Source of the DNA: an uncultured Bacteroidota bacterium
GTDB taxonomy: Bacteria > Bacteroidota > Bacteroidia > Bacteroidales > WCHB1-69
NCBI GenBank assembly: GCA_902786595.1
Contig: CADADB010000001.1
Location: 191,172 to 255,171 of the forward strand
DNA: 64,000 nucleotides
Direction: 5' to 3'
Shown: in pieces, positions 15,606 to 24,627 of the stretch
Layout of the letters: every line of letters begins with the position of its first letter
Numbering within the stretch: position 1 is the first letter of the stretch
The notes under the pieces: model-generated
Seen by the model: the letters and a program-made list of their open reading frames with translations, nothing else
Told to the model about the DNA's origin: nothing
The model's database searches: none
Made by a program: the position numbers and the translations under genes

Positions 15606-17471
15606 TCATTCAAAATAGTGTCGCAACTCTTCCGCGCCGAAGATGTGCAACGTGCTTTTGCCAGACGGCGTCAACGTGGGCATGTCGCTTTCGAACAGTT
15701 TGCGGATCAACGCTTTGACCTCCTCTTGGGTGGCGGGCACGCGCTGGCGGGAGCGTTTCTGCCGGGCCAGACTCTGCGCGATGCCGGAGATTTTGTCGCC
15801 CTTGTGGATGACTTGGTTGGTCTGGTAGGCGGTCAGCACGTTTTCGATAAGTGCCTGCACGTCACCTTCTTCCTCCTCATCGTTGGGGGTGGCGTTGACG
15901 GCCAAGTGGGTGTTATCGATCTTTTCGAGGTCGTAGCCCAATCGGAGGAAATCTTCTTTCAGCGAGATGGCCAAGTCGGTTTGGGCGGCGGTGAGCGTGA
16001 CCGTTTGCGGGAACAAACTCTGTTGAGGCCGTATCGGGGTGTTCTTCAGGGCGTTGACGTACATATCGTAAAGGATGCGTTCCTGCACGTTGGGCAGGTC
16101 GGCGGCCATTACCTGACCGTTCAGCTCGAAAAAGAGGTAACGACCTCCGAATACGAAAAACGGGATATTTTCGGGAATGTCGAGTTGGTTCTCTTCAGTA
16201 TAATGTTGGAAATCAACCTGTTGCTGTTCCTCTTTCGGGTATTCCACCTTCTCCACATTCAGCTCTTTGAGGAAGTTCTCCCAGTCGTTGGATGTGGGCG
16301 TCTCGCGACGGAAATTGCCGCCTCCGAACTGCTGGAACGGGGAATTGTGCTTCTTTTCCGGTACTTTGTCGAAAGGATTGTAGTTGGGATTCGTGCGGAT
16401 GGTGGGTGCGACAATCTCTTTGTTCTCGGGACGGTCGGTGATAATGTCGGGAAATGAGTCGTCAAAGTCGATCATCGGGGTGAGCGACATGGTGCCGAGG
16501 GCTTTCTTCACCGTGGAGTTGAGGAACCCGAAGAACAACCGTTCGTCCTGCAACTTGACCTCCACTTTGGTGGGGCTGACGTTGACGTCAATCATGGCGG
16601 GGTCGATTTCGAGGGCGATGAAGTAGGCGGGGTGCGAACCCTGCGGGATGAGGTCGGCGTACGCCTTCTCGACTGCGAAGTTGAGCAGACTGTGACGAAC
16701 GTAGCGATGGTTGACGAACATGTATTGCTCGCTTTTCCGCTTGGCGTTCTCGGGCTTGGCGATGAAGCCGGTGACGCGCATCAGCTCGTGGTTGAGCTCC
16801 ACGGGGAAAAGTTTGTCGTTGAAGTGCTGCCCGAAAACGTTGACGATGCGCTGGCGCATGTTGGAGGCGGGCAGCAGCAAGACGAGCTTGCCGTCATTAT
16901 AGTATTGGAAGGTGAGGTCGTGATGGATGAGCGCGACGCGGTAAAATTCCTCTTCGATGTGGGTGAGCTCCACCTTGTCGGACTTGAGGAAGTTTCGGCG
17001 GGCGGGCACATTGAAGAAGAGGTTCTTGACGGCGATGGAGGTGCCGTCGGCGCAGGTGACGGGCGCATGTTCCTTGATGTCAGCACCTTCGATAAGCACG
17101 AGGGTGCCCATTTCGTCGGCGGCGGGCTTGGTTTTGAGCTCCACGTGCGCGATGGCCGCGATGGAGGCGAGGGCTTCGCCGCGGAATCCCTTGGTGCAGA
17201 TGTGGAACAGGTCGTCGGCCTTGCGCAGCTTGGAGGTGGCGTGCCGCTCGAAGCAGAGGCGCGCGTCGTTGAACGACATGCCTTTGCCGTTGTCGGTCAC
17301 CTGGATGAGCGTTTTGCCGGCATCCTTAATGATGAGTTGGATCTGGGTCGCGCCGGCATCCACGGCGTTTTCAAGCAGCTCCTTGACCACAGAGGCGGGT
17401 CGCTGCACGACCTCTCCGGCCGCTATCTGGTTCGCCACCGCATCGGGCAGCAGGCGTATGATGTCTTCCAT
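15606..17471 (-). CDS. mutL: DNA mismatch repair protein MutL
   Basis: A 621-residue MutL. The GHKL ATPase is clear: IAAGEVVQRP, ELLENAVDAGAT, DNGKGM, GFRGEALASI and a transducer ending before 330. A low-complexity linker follows and then the C-terminal dimerisation domain (about 425-621). The endonuclease metal site DQHA(x)2E(x)4E found in many MutL proteins reads DLPNVQERILYD here, and the later C-x-x-GRP segment reads TPSGKST, so nicking activity by the usual site looks lost. The gene lies downstream of a small membrane protein gene. Confidence 0.95.
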   Translation of the reverse strand: MEDIIRLLPDAVANQIAAGEVVQRPASVVKELLENAVDAGATQIQLIIKDAGKTLIQVTDNGKGMSFNDARLCFERHATSKLRKADDLFHICTKGFRGEALASIAAIAHVELKTKPAADEMGTLVLIEGADIKEHAPVTCADGTSIAVKNLFFNVPARRNFLKSDKVELTHIEEEFYRVALIHHDLTFQYYNDGKLVLLLPASNMRQRIVNVFGQHFNDKLFPVELNHELMRVTGFIAKPENAKRKSEQYMFVNHRYVRHSLLNFAVEKAYADLIPQGSHPAYFIALEIDPAMIDVNVSPTKVEVKLQDERLFFGFLNSTVKKALGTMSLTPMIDFDDSFPDIITDRPENKEIVAPTIRTNPNYNPFDKVPEKKHNSPFQQFGGGNFRRETPTSNDWENFLKELNVEKVEYPKEEQQQVDFQHYTEENQLDIPENIPFFVFGGRYLFFELNGQVMAADLPNVQERILYDMYVNALKNTPIRPQQSLFPQTVTLTAAQTDLAISLKEDFLRLGYDLEKIDNTHLAVNATPNDEEEEGDVQALIENVLTAYQTNQVIHKGDKISGIAQSLARQKRSRQRVPATQEEVKALIRKLFESDMPTLTPSGKSTLHIFGAEELRHYFE

Positions 17472-17524
17472 TTGGTTAAGGGTTAAGGGTTAAGGGTTAA
17501 GGGTTAAAGGTTAAGGGTTAAAGG
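17472..17524. repeat. Tandem heptamer repeat (GGTTAAG)
   Basis: Seven to eight nearly perfect GGTTAAG units fill the gap just before the mutL start codon, covering its ribosome-binding region. Confidence 0.9.
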
Positions 17525-17767
17525 TTAGAAGAATTTCCAGAGTACGAGGGCGAGTACGATCACGAAGAATATCATGAAAAGGATGGTTATCGAAGAGTTG
17601 TTCTTTTTTTCGCCGGTATGGTTGCGCTTGCTTTGCCACTCGTCGTGGAGGTTGCGGGCGAAATCTCTCCGTGCGTCGCCGGTGGATTCCTCTTTCTTCG
17701 GGTCGTAGTACCTGGGTTTGTAATTAAACTGCCGGGGTTCTCTGTTGTTGAAAAACGTGAATGCCAT
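17525..17767 (-). CDS. Small membrane-anchored protein of unknown function
   Basis: An 80-residue protein with a charged N-terminal part (FNNREPRQFNYKPRYYDPKKEE) and one C-terminal hydrophobic helix (about 60-78) ending in KFF, so it is probably tail-anchored with the charged part in the cytoplasm. The start at 17767 was chosen because the -7 element at 17786-17794 lies inside the longer frame. It is upstream of mutL on the same strand and may share its transcript. I do not recognise a family. Confidence 0.75.
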   Translation of the reverse strand: MAFTFFNNREPRQFNYKPRYYDPKKEESTGDARRDFARNLHDEWQSKRNHTGEKKNNSSITILFMIFFVIVLALVLWKFF

Positions 17768-17785
17768 AATCGTGAATTTTGTTTG

Positions 17786-17794
17786 GCAAAGATA
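17786..17794 (-). promoter_or_regulatory. Promoter -7 element of the small membrane protein/mutL transcript
   Basis: TATCTTTGC on the minus strand, 18 bp before the start codon. Confidence 0.65.
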
Positions 17795-17838
17795 CGATTT
17801 TTTCGGTAAAAAGGCGGTGAAAGAAAAATTTTTCAACA

Positions 17839-17872
17839 TTTGAAAAACTATCCAAAAAAAGTGTATTTTTGC
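17839..17872 (+). promoter_or_regulatory. Promoter of tRNA-Met
   Basis: TTTG at 17839-17842 and TATTTTTGC at 17864-17872 with a 21-bp spacer, a full match to the Bacteroidota -33/-7 promoter, 12 bp before the tRNA. Confidence 0.8.
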
Positions 17873-17884
17873 AGCCACAAAAAA

Positions 17885-17958
17885 GGCGGGGTAGCTCAGT
17901 TGGTTAGAGCGTCGGATTCATAACCCGGAGGTCTCGAGTTCAACTCTCGATCCCGCCA
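17885..17958 (+). tRNA. tRNA-Met (anticodon CAU)
   Basis: A full cloverleaf: GGCGGGG/TCCCGCC acceptor, GCTC/GAGC D arm, loop TTCATAA with CAT, and TCGAG/CTCGA T arm. The anticodon stem has an A:C pair next to the loop. CCA is not encoded. The elongator Met assignment rests on resemblance to Bacteroidota tRNA-Met; a lysidine-modified tRNA-Ile is the alternative. Confidence 0.93.
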
Positions 17959-17961
17959 CAG

Positions 17962-17990
17962 AAAAAGGCGACTATGCAGTCGCCTTTTTT
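17962..17990 (+). terminator. Intrinsic terminator after tRNA-Met
   Basis: Stem AAGGCGACT/AGTCGCCTT with a 4-base loop and a T run, starting 4 bp after the tRNA. Confidence 0.92.
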
Positions 17991-17998
17991 GTTTTTTT

Positions 17999-18026
17999 GT
18001 AGAGACGTTTCATGAAACGTCTCTAC
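17999..18026. repeat. 28-bp palindrome, copy 4, after tRNA-Met
   Basis: Identical to copy 1. It follows the tRNA-Met terminator and precedes the promoter of the glutaminyl cyclase gene. The ATG in its centre opens a spurious N-terminal extension of that gene. Confidence 0.95.
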
Positions 18027-18050
18027 CGTTTGTCCGTCCATCTTTTTTTG

Positions 18051-18059
18051 TATCTTCGC
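18051..18059 (+). promoter_or_regulatory. Promoter -7 element of the glutaminyl cyclase/aspartokinase operon
   Basis: TATCTTCGC with TTTG 18 bp upstream (18029-18032), a one-base variant of TAnnTTTGC. Confidence 0.55.
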
Positions 18060-18104
18060 ACGTCTTTTTTTAAACATAGAAAAACCTTAATAGTCTATTG
18101 TAAT

Positions 18105-19088
18105 ATGCTGAAAATTAAGTCGATATTTGTGTTATTGATGGCTGCGGTTCTCCTTCTTCCGGCTTGCGACCGCACCAAGAAAACCCCAAAGGATGCTCCT
18201 CAGTCCACTGTTACCCTGCCCGCATTTGATAACGATTCCGCTTACGCTTTCGTGAAGGCGCAAACCGATTTCGGACCACGCGTGCTCGGTACGGAAGCGC
18301 ACGAAAACTGCCGCGTTTGGCTCCTCAACAAACTCCACGAATATTGCGACACGGTCTATAATCAGTCATTTACCGCGAAAACCTACGATGGCAAATCGTG
18401 GCCGTGTGCCAACCTCATTGGCAGTTTCGGCCCCGAAAAAAACAAGCGTATAGTGCTGGCCGCGCATTGGGATGCCCGTCCTTTCGCCGACCACGACCCG
18501 AATCCCGCCAACCGCGACAAGGCAATTGACGGGGCCAATGATGGTGCCAGCGGGGTGGGGGTGTTGCTCGAAATCGCCCGCCAACTGCATAATTCCCATC
18601 CCAATGTGGGTGTTGATATCATCTTCTTCGATGCGGAGGACTATGGTCCGAAAGAGAGTGAGAGCGTTCCCGGCGATTGGTGGGGCTTGGGCGCGCAGCA
18701 TTGGGCTAGAAATCCTCATATCCAAGGATATACGGCTAATTACGGCATCTTGCTTGATATGGTCGGCAGCCCGAACGCGCAGTTCATGCAGGAACAATTC
18801 TCCTTACGCGACGCGCAGGAGGTGGTGCGCAAAGTGTGGTCCACGGCCTATGAGCTTGGCCACGGCCAGTATTTCCAGAACAAACCAGGCGGCATCATCA
18901 CCGACGACCACTACTATGTAAACAAATATGCCCCGTTCAAGATGATTGACATCATCCATTACGATGCGGTTTCTGGTACGGGCTTCGATCCTGTATGGCA
19001 TACGTTGGACGACAATATCCAGCATATTGACAAGAACACCCTTGGCGTGGTCGGTACAACTTTATTGCAAGTCCTTAAAAACGAATAA
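18105..19088 (+). CDS. Lipoprotein of the M28 family, probable glutaminyl-peptide cyclotransferase
   Basis: A 327-residue lipoprotein (lipobox LLPAC, Cys21). The zinc/active-site set of the M28/glutaminyl cyclase fold is visible: AHWDARP, DGANDGASGVG, FFDAEDYG and a late HTLDDN. The ordering and the FGPRVLGTEAH segment fit Bacteroidota type II glutaminyl cyclases, which turn N-terminal Gln of exported proteins into pyroglutamate; an aminopeptidase is the alternative. The start at 18105 was chosen because it begins the signal peptide; the longer frame starts in a repeat and crosses the promoter. lysC follows after 8 bp. Confidence 0.8.
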   Translation: MLKIKSIFVLLMAAVLLLPACDRTKKTPKDAPQSTVTLPAFDNDSAYAFVKAQTDFGPRVLGTEAHENCRVWLLNKLHEYCDTVYNQSFTAKTYDGKSWPCANLIGSFGPEKNKRIVLAAHWDARPFADHDPNPANRDKAIDGANDGASGVGVLLEIARQLHNSHPNVGVDIIFFDAEDYGPKESESVPGDWWGLGAQHWARNPHIQGYTANYGILLDMVGSPNAQFMQEQFSLRDAQEVVRKVWSTAYELGHGQYFQNKPGGIITDDHYYVNKYAPFKMIDIIHYDAVSGTGFDPVWHTLDDNIQHIDKNTLGVVGTTLLQVLKNE

Positions 19089-19096
19089 GTTAAACT

Positions 19097-20377
19097 ATGA
19101 AAGTATTTAAATTCGGTGGCGCATCCGTGAAAGACGCTCCGGCTATTGAGAACTTAAAAAGTATTTTACAACGCTATGGTAATGATCAGCTTGTGGTGGT
19201 GATTTCCGCCATGGGCAAGACTACCAATTTTTTGGAGAAGCTGTTGGATGCTTATTACCACGCTCCGGAAAATGTACCCGCGTTGTTAGCCGAGTTGCGT
19301 ACGAACCATGAGACTGTTGCAGCGCAACTTATGGGTAACGAGAACCCTTTCCTGCCCCAGTCCGAACGGCTCTTCACCCTGCTGAACGAACAGTTGCAAC
19401 GGCCCACTTCCGACAATTTCGACTACGACTATGACCGTATTGTCAGTTTCGGTGAACTGCTCTCCACAACGTTGATTTCCACGTATCTTAATGCCCAAGG
19501 TCTTGAGACGCAATGGCTTGACGCGCGTCAGCTCATTCGTACAGACAACACCTACCGTGAAGGGCATGTGGATTGGACCGTGACGCAGAAGTTGGTCTGC
19601 AACACCATTTACCCGTATTATCAGGGCAAGTCGCACGGCATTGTGCTGACGCAGGGCTTCATTGCGGGCACGGCCGAGAACCAGACCACCACTTTGGGTC
19701 GCGAGGGCTCCGACTATTCAGCCGCTATTTTGGCTTACACGCTTGATGCTGAATCTGTTACGGTTTGGAAGGATGTCCCGGGCATCCTCAATGCCGATCC
19801 GAAGCGTTTCCAGAATGCGGTCAAAATCGACACGTTGACGTATCATGAGACGGTAGAGTTGGCCTATTACGGCGCCAGCGTTATCCATCCAAAAACTCTT
19901 AAACCTCTCCATAACAAACAGATACCTTTATTCGTCAAATCCTTCTTCCATCCGGAGAACGAAGGCAGCAAGATTACGCAAGAAGCTGAAAATGTGGAGG
20001 TTCCGTCTTACATCGTGAAAGACAACCAGCTGCTTATCTCAGTTTCCCCGCGCGATTTTTCCATCATCGGAGTCGAGAATTTGTCCAAAATTCTGGATAT
20101 TCTGTCCGAGTATAGGGTGAAGATCAACTTGATCCAGAATTCCGCGCTCACCTTTTCGGTATGTACCGACAATGTGCCGCTCCGGTTGCAGCCATGTATC
20201 GAAGCCCTAAGCAAAGAGTTTGTGGTGAAATTCAACGATGACATCCGTTTGGTCACGATTCGGCATTATGGCCCTGAATCGGAACAAGAGATTCTTAAAA
20301 TGTTTGATAAAGAAGACGTTATCATTCGTCAAAACAATCGCCACACGATTCAACTCGTCCTCAAGCAAATAAACTGA
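19097..20377 (+). CDS. lysC: Aspartate kinase
   Basis: A 426-residue monofunctional aspartokinase. The N-terminal motif KFGGASVKD, the nucleotide segment TTTLGREGSDYSA, the VWKDVPGI substrate segment and two C-terminal ACT repeats (about 300-425) are present. It catalyses the first step to lysine/diaminopimelate, threonine and methionine; diaminopimelate is also what the MurE enzyme in this window adds to peptidoglycan. It is co-transcribed with the lipoprotein gene 8 bp upstream. No lysine riboswitch is seen. Confidence 0.94.
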   Translation: MKVFKFGGASVKDAPAIENLKSILQRYGNDQLVVVISAMGKTTNFLEKLLDAYYHAPENVPALLAELRTNHETVAAQLMGNENPFLPQSERLFTLLNEQLQRPTSDNFDYDYDRIVSFGELLSTTLISTYLNAQGLETQWLDARQLIRTDNTYREGHVDWTVTQKLVCNTIYPYYQGKSHGIVLTQGFIAGTAENQTTTLGREGSDYSAAILAYTLDAESVTVWKDVPGILNADPKRFQNAVKIDTLTYHETVELAYYGASVIHPKTLKPLHNKQIPLFVKSFFHPENEGSKITQEAENVEVPSYIVKDNQLLISVSPRDFSIIGVENLSKILDILSEYRVKINLIQNSALTFSVCTDNVPLRLQPCIEALSKEFVVKFNDDIRLVTIRHYGPESEQEILKMFDKEDVIIRQNNRHTIQLVLKQIN

Positions 20378-20465
20378 AAAAAACTATCCGGTCAATTCTC
20401 GAAGTCCCGAATCATAAGCCATAGTCATCCATAAAATTTTTTCTTGACTTTTTCCAACAAAAGTG

Positions 20466-20474
20466 TATTTTTGC
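20466..20474 (+). promoter_or_regulatory. Promoter -7 element of the Omp28-like gene
   Basis: TATTTTTGC with CTTG 19 bp upstream (20443-20446), 46 bp before the start codon. Confidence 0.7.
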
Positions 20475-20520
20475 AAAGTTATTTTATAGACAAATTTTTG
20501 TTCAAATAAATTATCAAAAA

Positions 20521-22245
20521 ATGAAGAAAACTTTACTTGTTTTAAGTATTGCGCTATTGACCAGCTTGGTCGCTTCCGCGCAGGTAACCGACACGATAGT
20601 GTCAACAACCCCTTCCAACCGCAATGTGCTGCTCGAGGAATACACGGGTATCAATTGCCAGTATTGTCCTGACGGGCACAAACGTGCCAACCAACTCAAG
20701 GCCGCCAACCCTGATAGAGTGTGCCTTATTAACGTTCACCAAGGTGGCTATGCCAACAACACTTACACCACTATTTTTGGTGATGCTTTGGCAAACCAAA
20801 CCGGTTTGGACGGCTATCCTTCCGGTACAATCAACCGTCACGTTTTCAGTGGTAACAAAACTGCTTTGAACAGAGACCAATGGGCGACCAGAGCTAACCA
20901 AATCATGGCCATGGAATCTCCTGTGAACATCGCCGCCGAAGCCACCTATGATTGGGCAACGAGTGTCGTGACGATTCGCGTGCAGTTGTACTACACCGCA
21001 GATCAAACTGTCAGCTCCAATATGTTGAATGTGGCCATTTTGCAAGATAGCGTGCTGGGTTCCCAAACGGGTGGTTCCACCTACAACCCTGCCCAGATGG
21101 TCGGCAGCCAATACCGTCATATGCACATGCTCCGTCATCTGATCACAGGTCAGTGGGGTGAGGAAATTGAAACCATTTCCGCCGGTACTTTGGTGGAGAA
21201 AGTCTATTCGTATGAGATTCCCAGCGTGTTAGGTTCCCCGAATCCTATTACCGCTGTCCCCAAAGATTTGAGCTTCATTGCTTTCGTGACCGAAGGTCAT
21301 CAGGAAGTTATTACGGCATGTGATGTTGAGTTGACGAATATTATCCCTGAAAAGTTGGCGAAAGTTACCGATTTCACCCCGATCTCCAATACTCGTTGCG
21401 ATGACGAAATCGAAGGTAAATTCACCATTTCCAACTATGGTTCAAATGTGTTGACATCCGCTAGTATTGCTTACACTGTTGCCGGAACGACCCTTGGACC
21501 TATTGACTGGACGGGATCCCTGAATCCTAATGCTACTGCTACCATTGATCTTCCCACTTTGCATATACCCACTGGTGTGGATGTTGCGATTACCGCAAAT
21601 GTGGTTTCTATTAATGGAGAAACTTTTGATGGAACTGAAAGTAATTATAACGTCCGCAAGGAAGTTTACACCGGAGGCGGTCACATGAAGCTTGTCCTTT
21701 ACACGGATGCTTACGCTTCAGAAACCCGTGTTAAGATTTTTGACCCCAACAATTCCATTGTGGTGAGTGGCGGCCCTTGGACTAACGCTTCTGCAGTAAC
21801 GACCACTCTTCACGAGTTCGCTTTTGACCCGATGATGATCGGATGCTACCGCTTGGAAGTTACCGACTCTTATGGTGATGGTATCAATGCTGGTTATGGT
21901 GCTGGTTATTTCGAACTGCACGATCCGCAAGGCAATGTGATTTTCCACAATGATGGTAAATTCGGAAGCAAGGCCACTTACATGATTGATGTCACTGAAA
22001 CTGTTGGCGTGGAAGATTTCACGAACGAGGCGGTTGTCTATCCTAACCCTGCCACCGAACTGGTCAATATCAACACTTCTGACAATGTGCAACGCGTTGA
22101 GATTTTCAACATGCAAGGTCAATTGGTGAAAGTTGAGACTGGCGAAGTGAAGAGCGTTTCTGTGAAAGACCTGGCCAATGGTCTTTACACCTTGAAGCTC
22201 ACTACCGACAACGGTGTTTCCATGCACAAAATCATCAAGAAGTAA
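20521..22245 (+). CDS. Omp28-related secreted protein with type IX sorting domain
   Basis: A 574-residue exported protein with a signal peptide (1-20, ASAQ). An Omp28/thioredoxin-like domain at about 33-280 has a CxxC pair (Cys46, Cys49 in NCQYCPDG). Beta-rich middle domains follow, and a C-terminal type A sorting domain (from about 500: VYPNPATELVNI, LANGLYTLKL, MHKIIKK). It is expected to be exported by the type IX system and attached to the surface. The CxxC pair suggests a redox or disulfide role, not shown. Own promoter and terminator. Confidence 0.85.
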   Translation: MKKTLLVLSIALLTSLVASAQVTDTIVSTTPSNRNVLLEEYTGINCQYCPDGHKRANQLKAANPDRVCLINVHQGGYANNTYTTIFGDALANQTGLDGYPSGTINRHVFSGNKTALNRDQWATRANQIMAMESPVNIAAEATYDWATSVVTIRVQLYYTADQTVSSNMLNVAILQDSVLGSQTGGSTYNPAQMVGSQYRHMHMLRHLITGQWGEEIETISAGTLVEKVYSYEIPSVLGSPNPITAVPKDLSFIAFVTEGHQEVITACDVELTNIIPEKLAKVTDFTPISNTRCDDEIEGKFTISNYGSNVLTSASIAYTVAGTTLGPIDWTGSLNPNATATIDLPTLHIPTGVDVAITANVVSINGETFDGTESNYNVRKEVYTGGGHMKLVLYTDAYASETRVKIFDPNNSIVVSGGPWTNASAVTTTLHEFAFDPMMIGCYRLEVTDSYGDGINAGYGAGYFELHDPQGNVIFHNDGKFGSKATYMIDVTETVGVEDFTNEAVVYPNPATELVNINTSDNVQRVEIFNMQGQLVKVETGEVKSVSVKDLANGLYTLKLTTDNGVSMHKIIKK

Positions 22246-22263
22246 TTTTGATTGAGTTGCAAT

Positions 22264-22298
22264 AAAAAAGACCGGCAGTGATGTCGGTCTTTTTTTTT
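22264..22298 (+). terminator. Intrinsic terminator of the Omp28-like gene
   Basis: Hairpin AGACCG...CGGTCT flanked by A6 and T9 runs, 18 bp after the stop; usable in both directions. Confidence 0.88.
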
Positions 22299-22384
22299 GT
22301 TGTTAGCTATGCCAGTTACTATTAGCACGTTGGCTTAGTTGCCAGTAATCCTGTTGAAATTTATCCTTGTTATGTCTCTTTGGG

Positions 22385-22413
22385 GTAAGAGACGTTTCAG
22401 GAAACGTCTCTAC
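22385..22413. repeat. 28-bp palindrome, copy 5, at the 3' end of tex
   Basis: Core AGAGACGTTTC/GAAACGTCTCT with AG in the centre and one extra base in the left arm. It ends 3 bp from the tex stop codon, between convergent genes. Confidence 0.88.
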
Positions 22414-22416
22414 TTC

Positions 22417-24555
22417 TTACTTGTTGGGCTCGAGGGAGAGACTGATGCGTTTGCGGTCGATTTCGACGTTTTCCACGCGCACCATGACTTTTTGGTTGAG
22501 GTGGACCACTTCCGATGGGTCGGAAATGCGGTGGTCGCTCAGACGGCTGATGTGGATGAGGCCGTCCTGGTGAACGCCGATATCGACGAAGCATCCGAAA
22601 TTGGTCATGTTGGTGATGATTCCCGGCAGCACCATGCCGATGTAAAGATCGTTGATGGTGTGCACGTTTTTGTCGAACTCGAACATCTCAAAATGGGAGC
22701 GGGGGTCGCGGCCGGGCTTGTCAAGTTCATTCATGATGTCCTGCAGGGTGGGCATCCCGACCGTTTTGGAGAGGTAGTTGTTCAGTTTGATTTGTTGGCG
22801 GAGCTGTTTGTTGGCCATAAGGTCGGCCACGGAACAGTCCAGGTCGGCGGCCATCTTGCTGACCACAGCGTAGCTTTCGGGGTGTACGGCACTGGCATCC
22901 AAGGGGTTCTCGGCTCCGCGGATGCGGAGGAATCCCGCTGCTTGCTGGAATGCTTTGGCGCCGAAACGGGGCACCTTCTTCAAGGCCTCGCGGGAAGCAA
23001 AGGCGCCGTTCTCGTTGCGGTAATCGACAATGTTCTGGGCCAATGCCGGGCCGACTCCGGACACGTACGACAGCAGTTGCTTGCTGGCGGTGTTCAGTTC
23101 CACGCCCACGTAGTTGACGCAGCTCTCGACGGTGGTTTGCAAGCTTTCCTGCAGCATCTTTTGGTTCACATCGTGCTGGTATTGTCCTACCCCGATGGAT
23201 TTCGGGTCTATTTTCACCAGTTCGGCCAGGGGATCCATCAGACGTCGTCCGATGGAAACCGCACCGCGCACTGTGACATCGTAGTTCGGGAACTCCTCGC
23301 GGGCGACGGGCGATGCCGAATAAACAGATGCGCCACTCTCGTTCACCATGAAGGCCTTGACATCCCGCTCGAAGGGGATGTGCCGGACGAAATTCTCCGT
23401 TTCGCGGCCGGCGGTGCCGTTTCCGATGGCGATGGCATCCACCTTGTACTGGAGCACCAATCGTTTCAGCTTGTCGGAAGCGAGTTTGTATTGTGCCACC
23501 GGCGGGTGTGGGTAGATAGTCTCGTTGTAGAGCAGTTTGCCTTGTGGGTCGAGAATGACGACTTTGCAGCCGGTGCGGAAGCCGGGGTCGATGGCCAGGG
23601 TGGTAACTTGTCCCAGCGGGGCTGCCAGCAGCAGCTGCCGGGCGTTCTTCGAGAAGACGGCGATGGCCTCTTTGTCGGCTTTCTCCTTGTAGTATTTGCG
23701 CATTTCGGTCTCCATCTGGGGCTGTAGCAGTCGCTTGTAGGAGTCGGTGGCTGCCTGCCAGACCTGCTGCGCGGAGTTGCTGTTGTTCTTGAGGATGCGG
23801 CGTTTCATGTCCGCCAGCGTACGCTCCTCATCGGGGGCGATGTGTACGCGGAGGATGCCCTCCTCCTCACCCCGGAACATGGCTAATATGCGGTGCGACG
23901 GAGCTTTGGCGAGAGATTCCTCAGATTTGTAATAGATGCGGTATTTCTCGTCCTCGTCAATCTTGTCGGGGATTTGCTGGGTGGAGATGCGGCTGTGGCG
24001 GAGGAAAGTGTCGCGGAGGCGGGCGCGAATGTTGGGGTTTTCGCTGATTTTCTCAGCAATGATGTCGCGTGCGCCAGCCAGGGCCTCTTCCACATTCGCT
24101 ACCCCTTTCTCGGGGTTGACGAACTTGGCGGCTTCGCGGTGCAGATCCAGCTGGCGTTGCGCCCAAAGCAGTTTCGACAACGGCTGCAATCCTTTTTCCA
24201 CGGCCACGGAGGCGCGGGTTTTTCGTTTTGGGCGATAAGGAAGGTATAAATCCTCCAAAACGCTCATGGTCTCGGCCTCTTCGATTTGTTTGCGCAGCTC
24301 AGGGGTGAGCTTGCCCTGTTCGGCAATGGAGTCCAAAATGGCGGCGCGGCGTTTGTCCAGCTCCAGCCACTTGGCGTACAAATCCTTGATATTTCCGATT
24401 TGCACCTCGTCCAATGAGCCGGTGGCCTCTTTCCTGTAGCGCGAGATAAACGGGATTGTGGCGCCGGTTTCCAGCAGGTTCAGGGTGTTCTGCACCTGCT
24501 CCTCCGTCAGTTGGAGCGCCTGCGCAATCCGTAGGGCGTAATTTTGTTCAGACAT
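22417..24555 (-). CDS. tex: Tex-family transcription accessory/RNA-binding protein
   Basis: A 712-residue protein with the Tex layout: an N-terminal helical domain (RYRKEATGSLDEVQI, DLYLPYRPKRKT), a YqgF-like nuclease fold (about 318-440; LAIDPGFRTGCK), helix-hairpin-helix segments (about 475-600; YVSGVGPALAQNIVDYR) and a C-terminal S1 RNA-binding domain (about 640-708; GMVLPGIITNMTNFGCFVDIGVHQDG). Tex proteins bind nucleic acid and influence transcription and translation. Single gene; the upstream gap is a heptamer repeat. Confidence 0.95.
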   Translation of the reverse strand: MSEQNYALRIAQALQLTEEQVQNTLNLLETGATIPFISRYRKEATGSLDEVQIGNIKDLYAKWLELDKRRAAILDSIAEQGKLTPELRKQIEEAETMSVLEDLYLPYRPKRKTRASVAVEKGLQPLSKLLWAQRQLDLHREAAKFVNPEKGVANVEEALAGARDIIAEKISENPNIRARLRDTFLRHSRISTQQIPDKIDEDEKYRIYYKSEESLAKAPSHRILAMFRGEEEGILRVHIAPDEERTLADMKRRILKNNSNSAQQVWQAATDSYKRLLQPQMETEMRKYYKEKADKEAIAVFSKNARQLLLAAPLGQVTTLAIDPGFRTGCKVVILDPQGKLLYNETIYPHPPVAQYKLASDKLKRLVLQYKVDAIAIGNGTAGRETENFVRHIPFERDVKAFMVNESGASVYSASPVAREEFPNYDVTVRGAVSIGRRLMDPLAELVKIDPKSIGVGQYQHDVNQKMLQESLQTTVESCVNYVGVELNTASKQLLSYVSGVGPALAQNIVDYRNENGAFASREALKKVPRFGAKAFQQAAGFLRIRGAENPLDASAVHPESYAVVSKMAADLDCSVADLMANKQLRQQIKLNNYLSKTVGMPTLQDIMNELDKPGRDPRSHFEMFEFDKNVHTINDLYIGMVLPGIITNMTNFGCFVDIGVHQDGLIHISRLSDHRISDPSEVVHLNQKVMVRVENVEIDRKRISLSLEPNK

Positions 24556-24559
24556 AATT

Positions 24560-24624
24560 TTGGCTTTTGGCTATTAGCTATTAGCTTTTAGCAAATGGCC
24601 AATAGCCAAAAGCTAATAGCCAAT
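24560..24624. repeat. Degenerate heptamer repeat with inverted halves
   Basis: Units TTTTGGC/TATTAGC followed by complementary AATAGCC/AAAAGCT units between tex and the first FKBP gene, closely like the block at 14645-14723. Confidence 0.8.
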
Positions 24625-24627
24625 AAA

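Noticed and set aside
17885-17958. tRNA-Ile2 (lysidine-modified CAU).
   Set aside because: The body resembles the Bacteroidota elongator tRNA-Met; not fully excluded without a tRNA classifier.
18012-18104. N-terminal extension of the glutaminyl cyclase starting in the palindrome (MKRLYRLS).
   Set aside because: The extension is read from the repeat and across the promoter; the signal peptide with lipobox begins at 18105.
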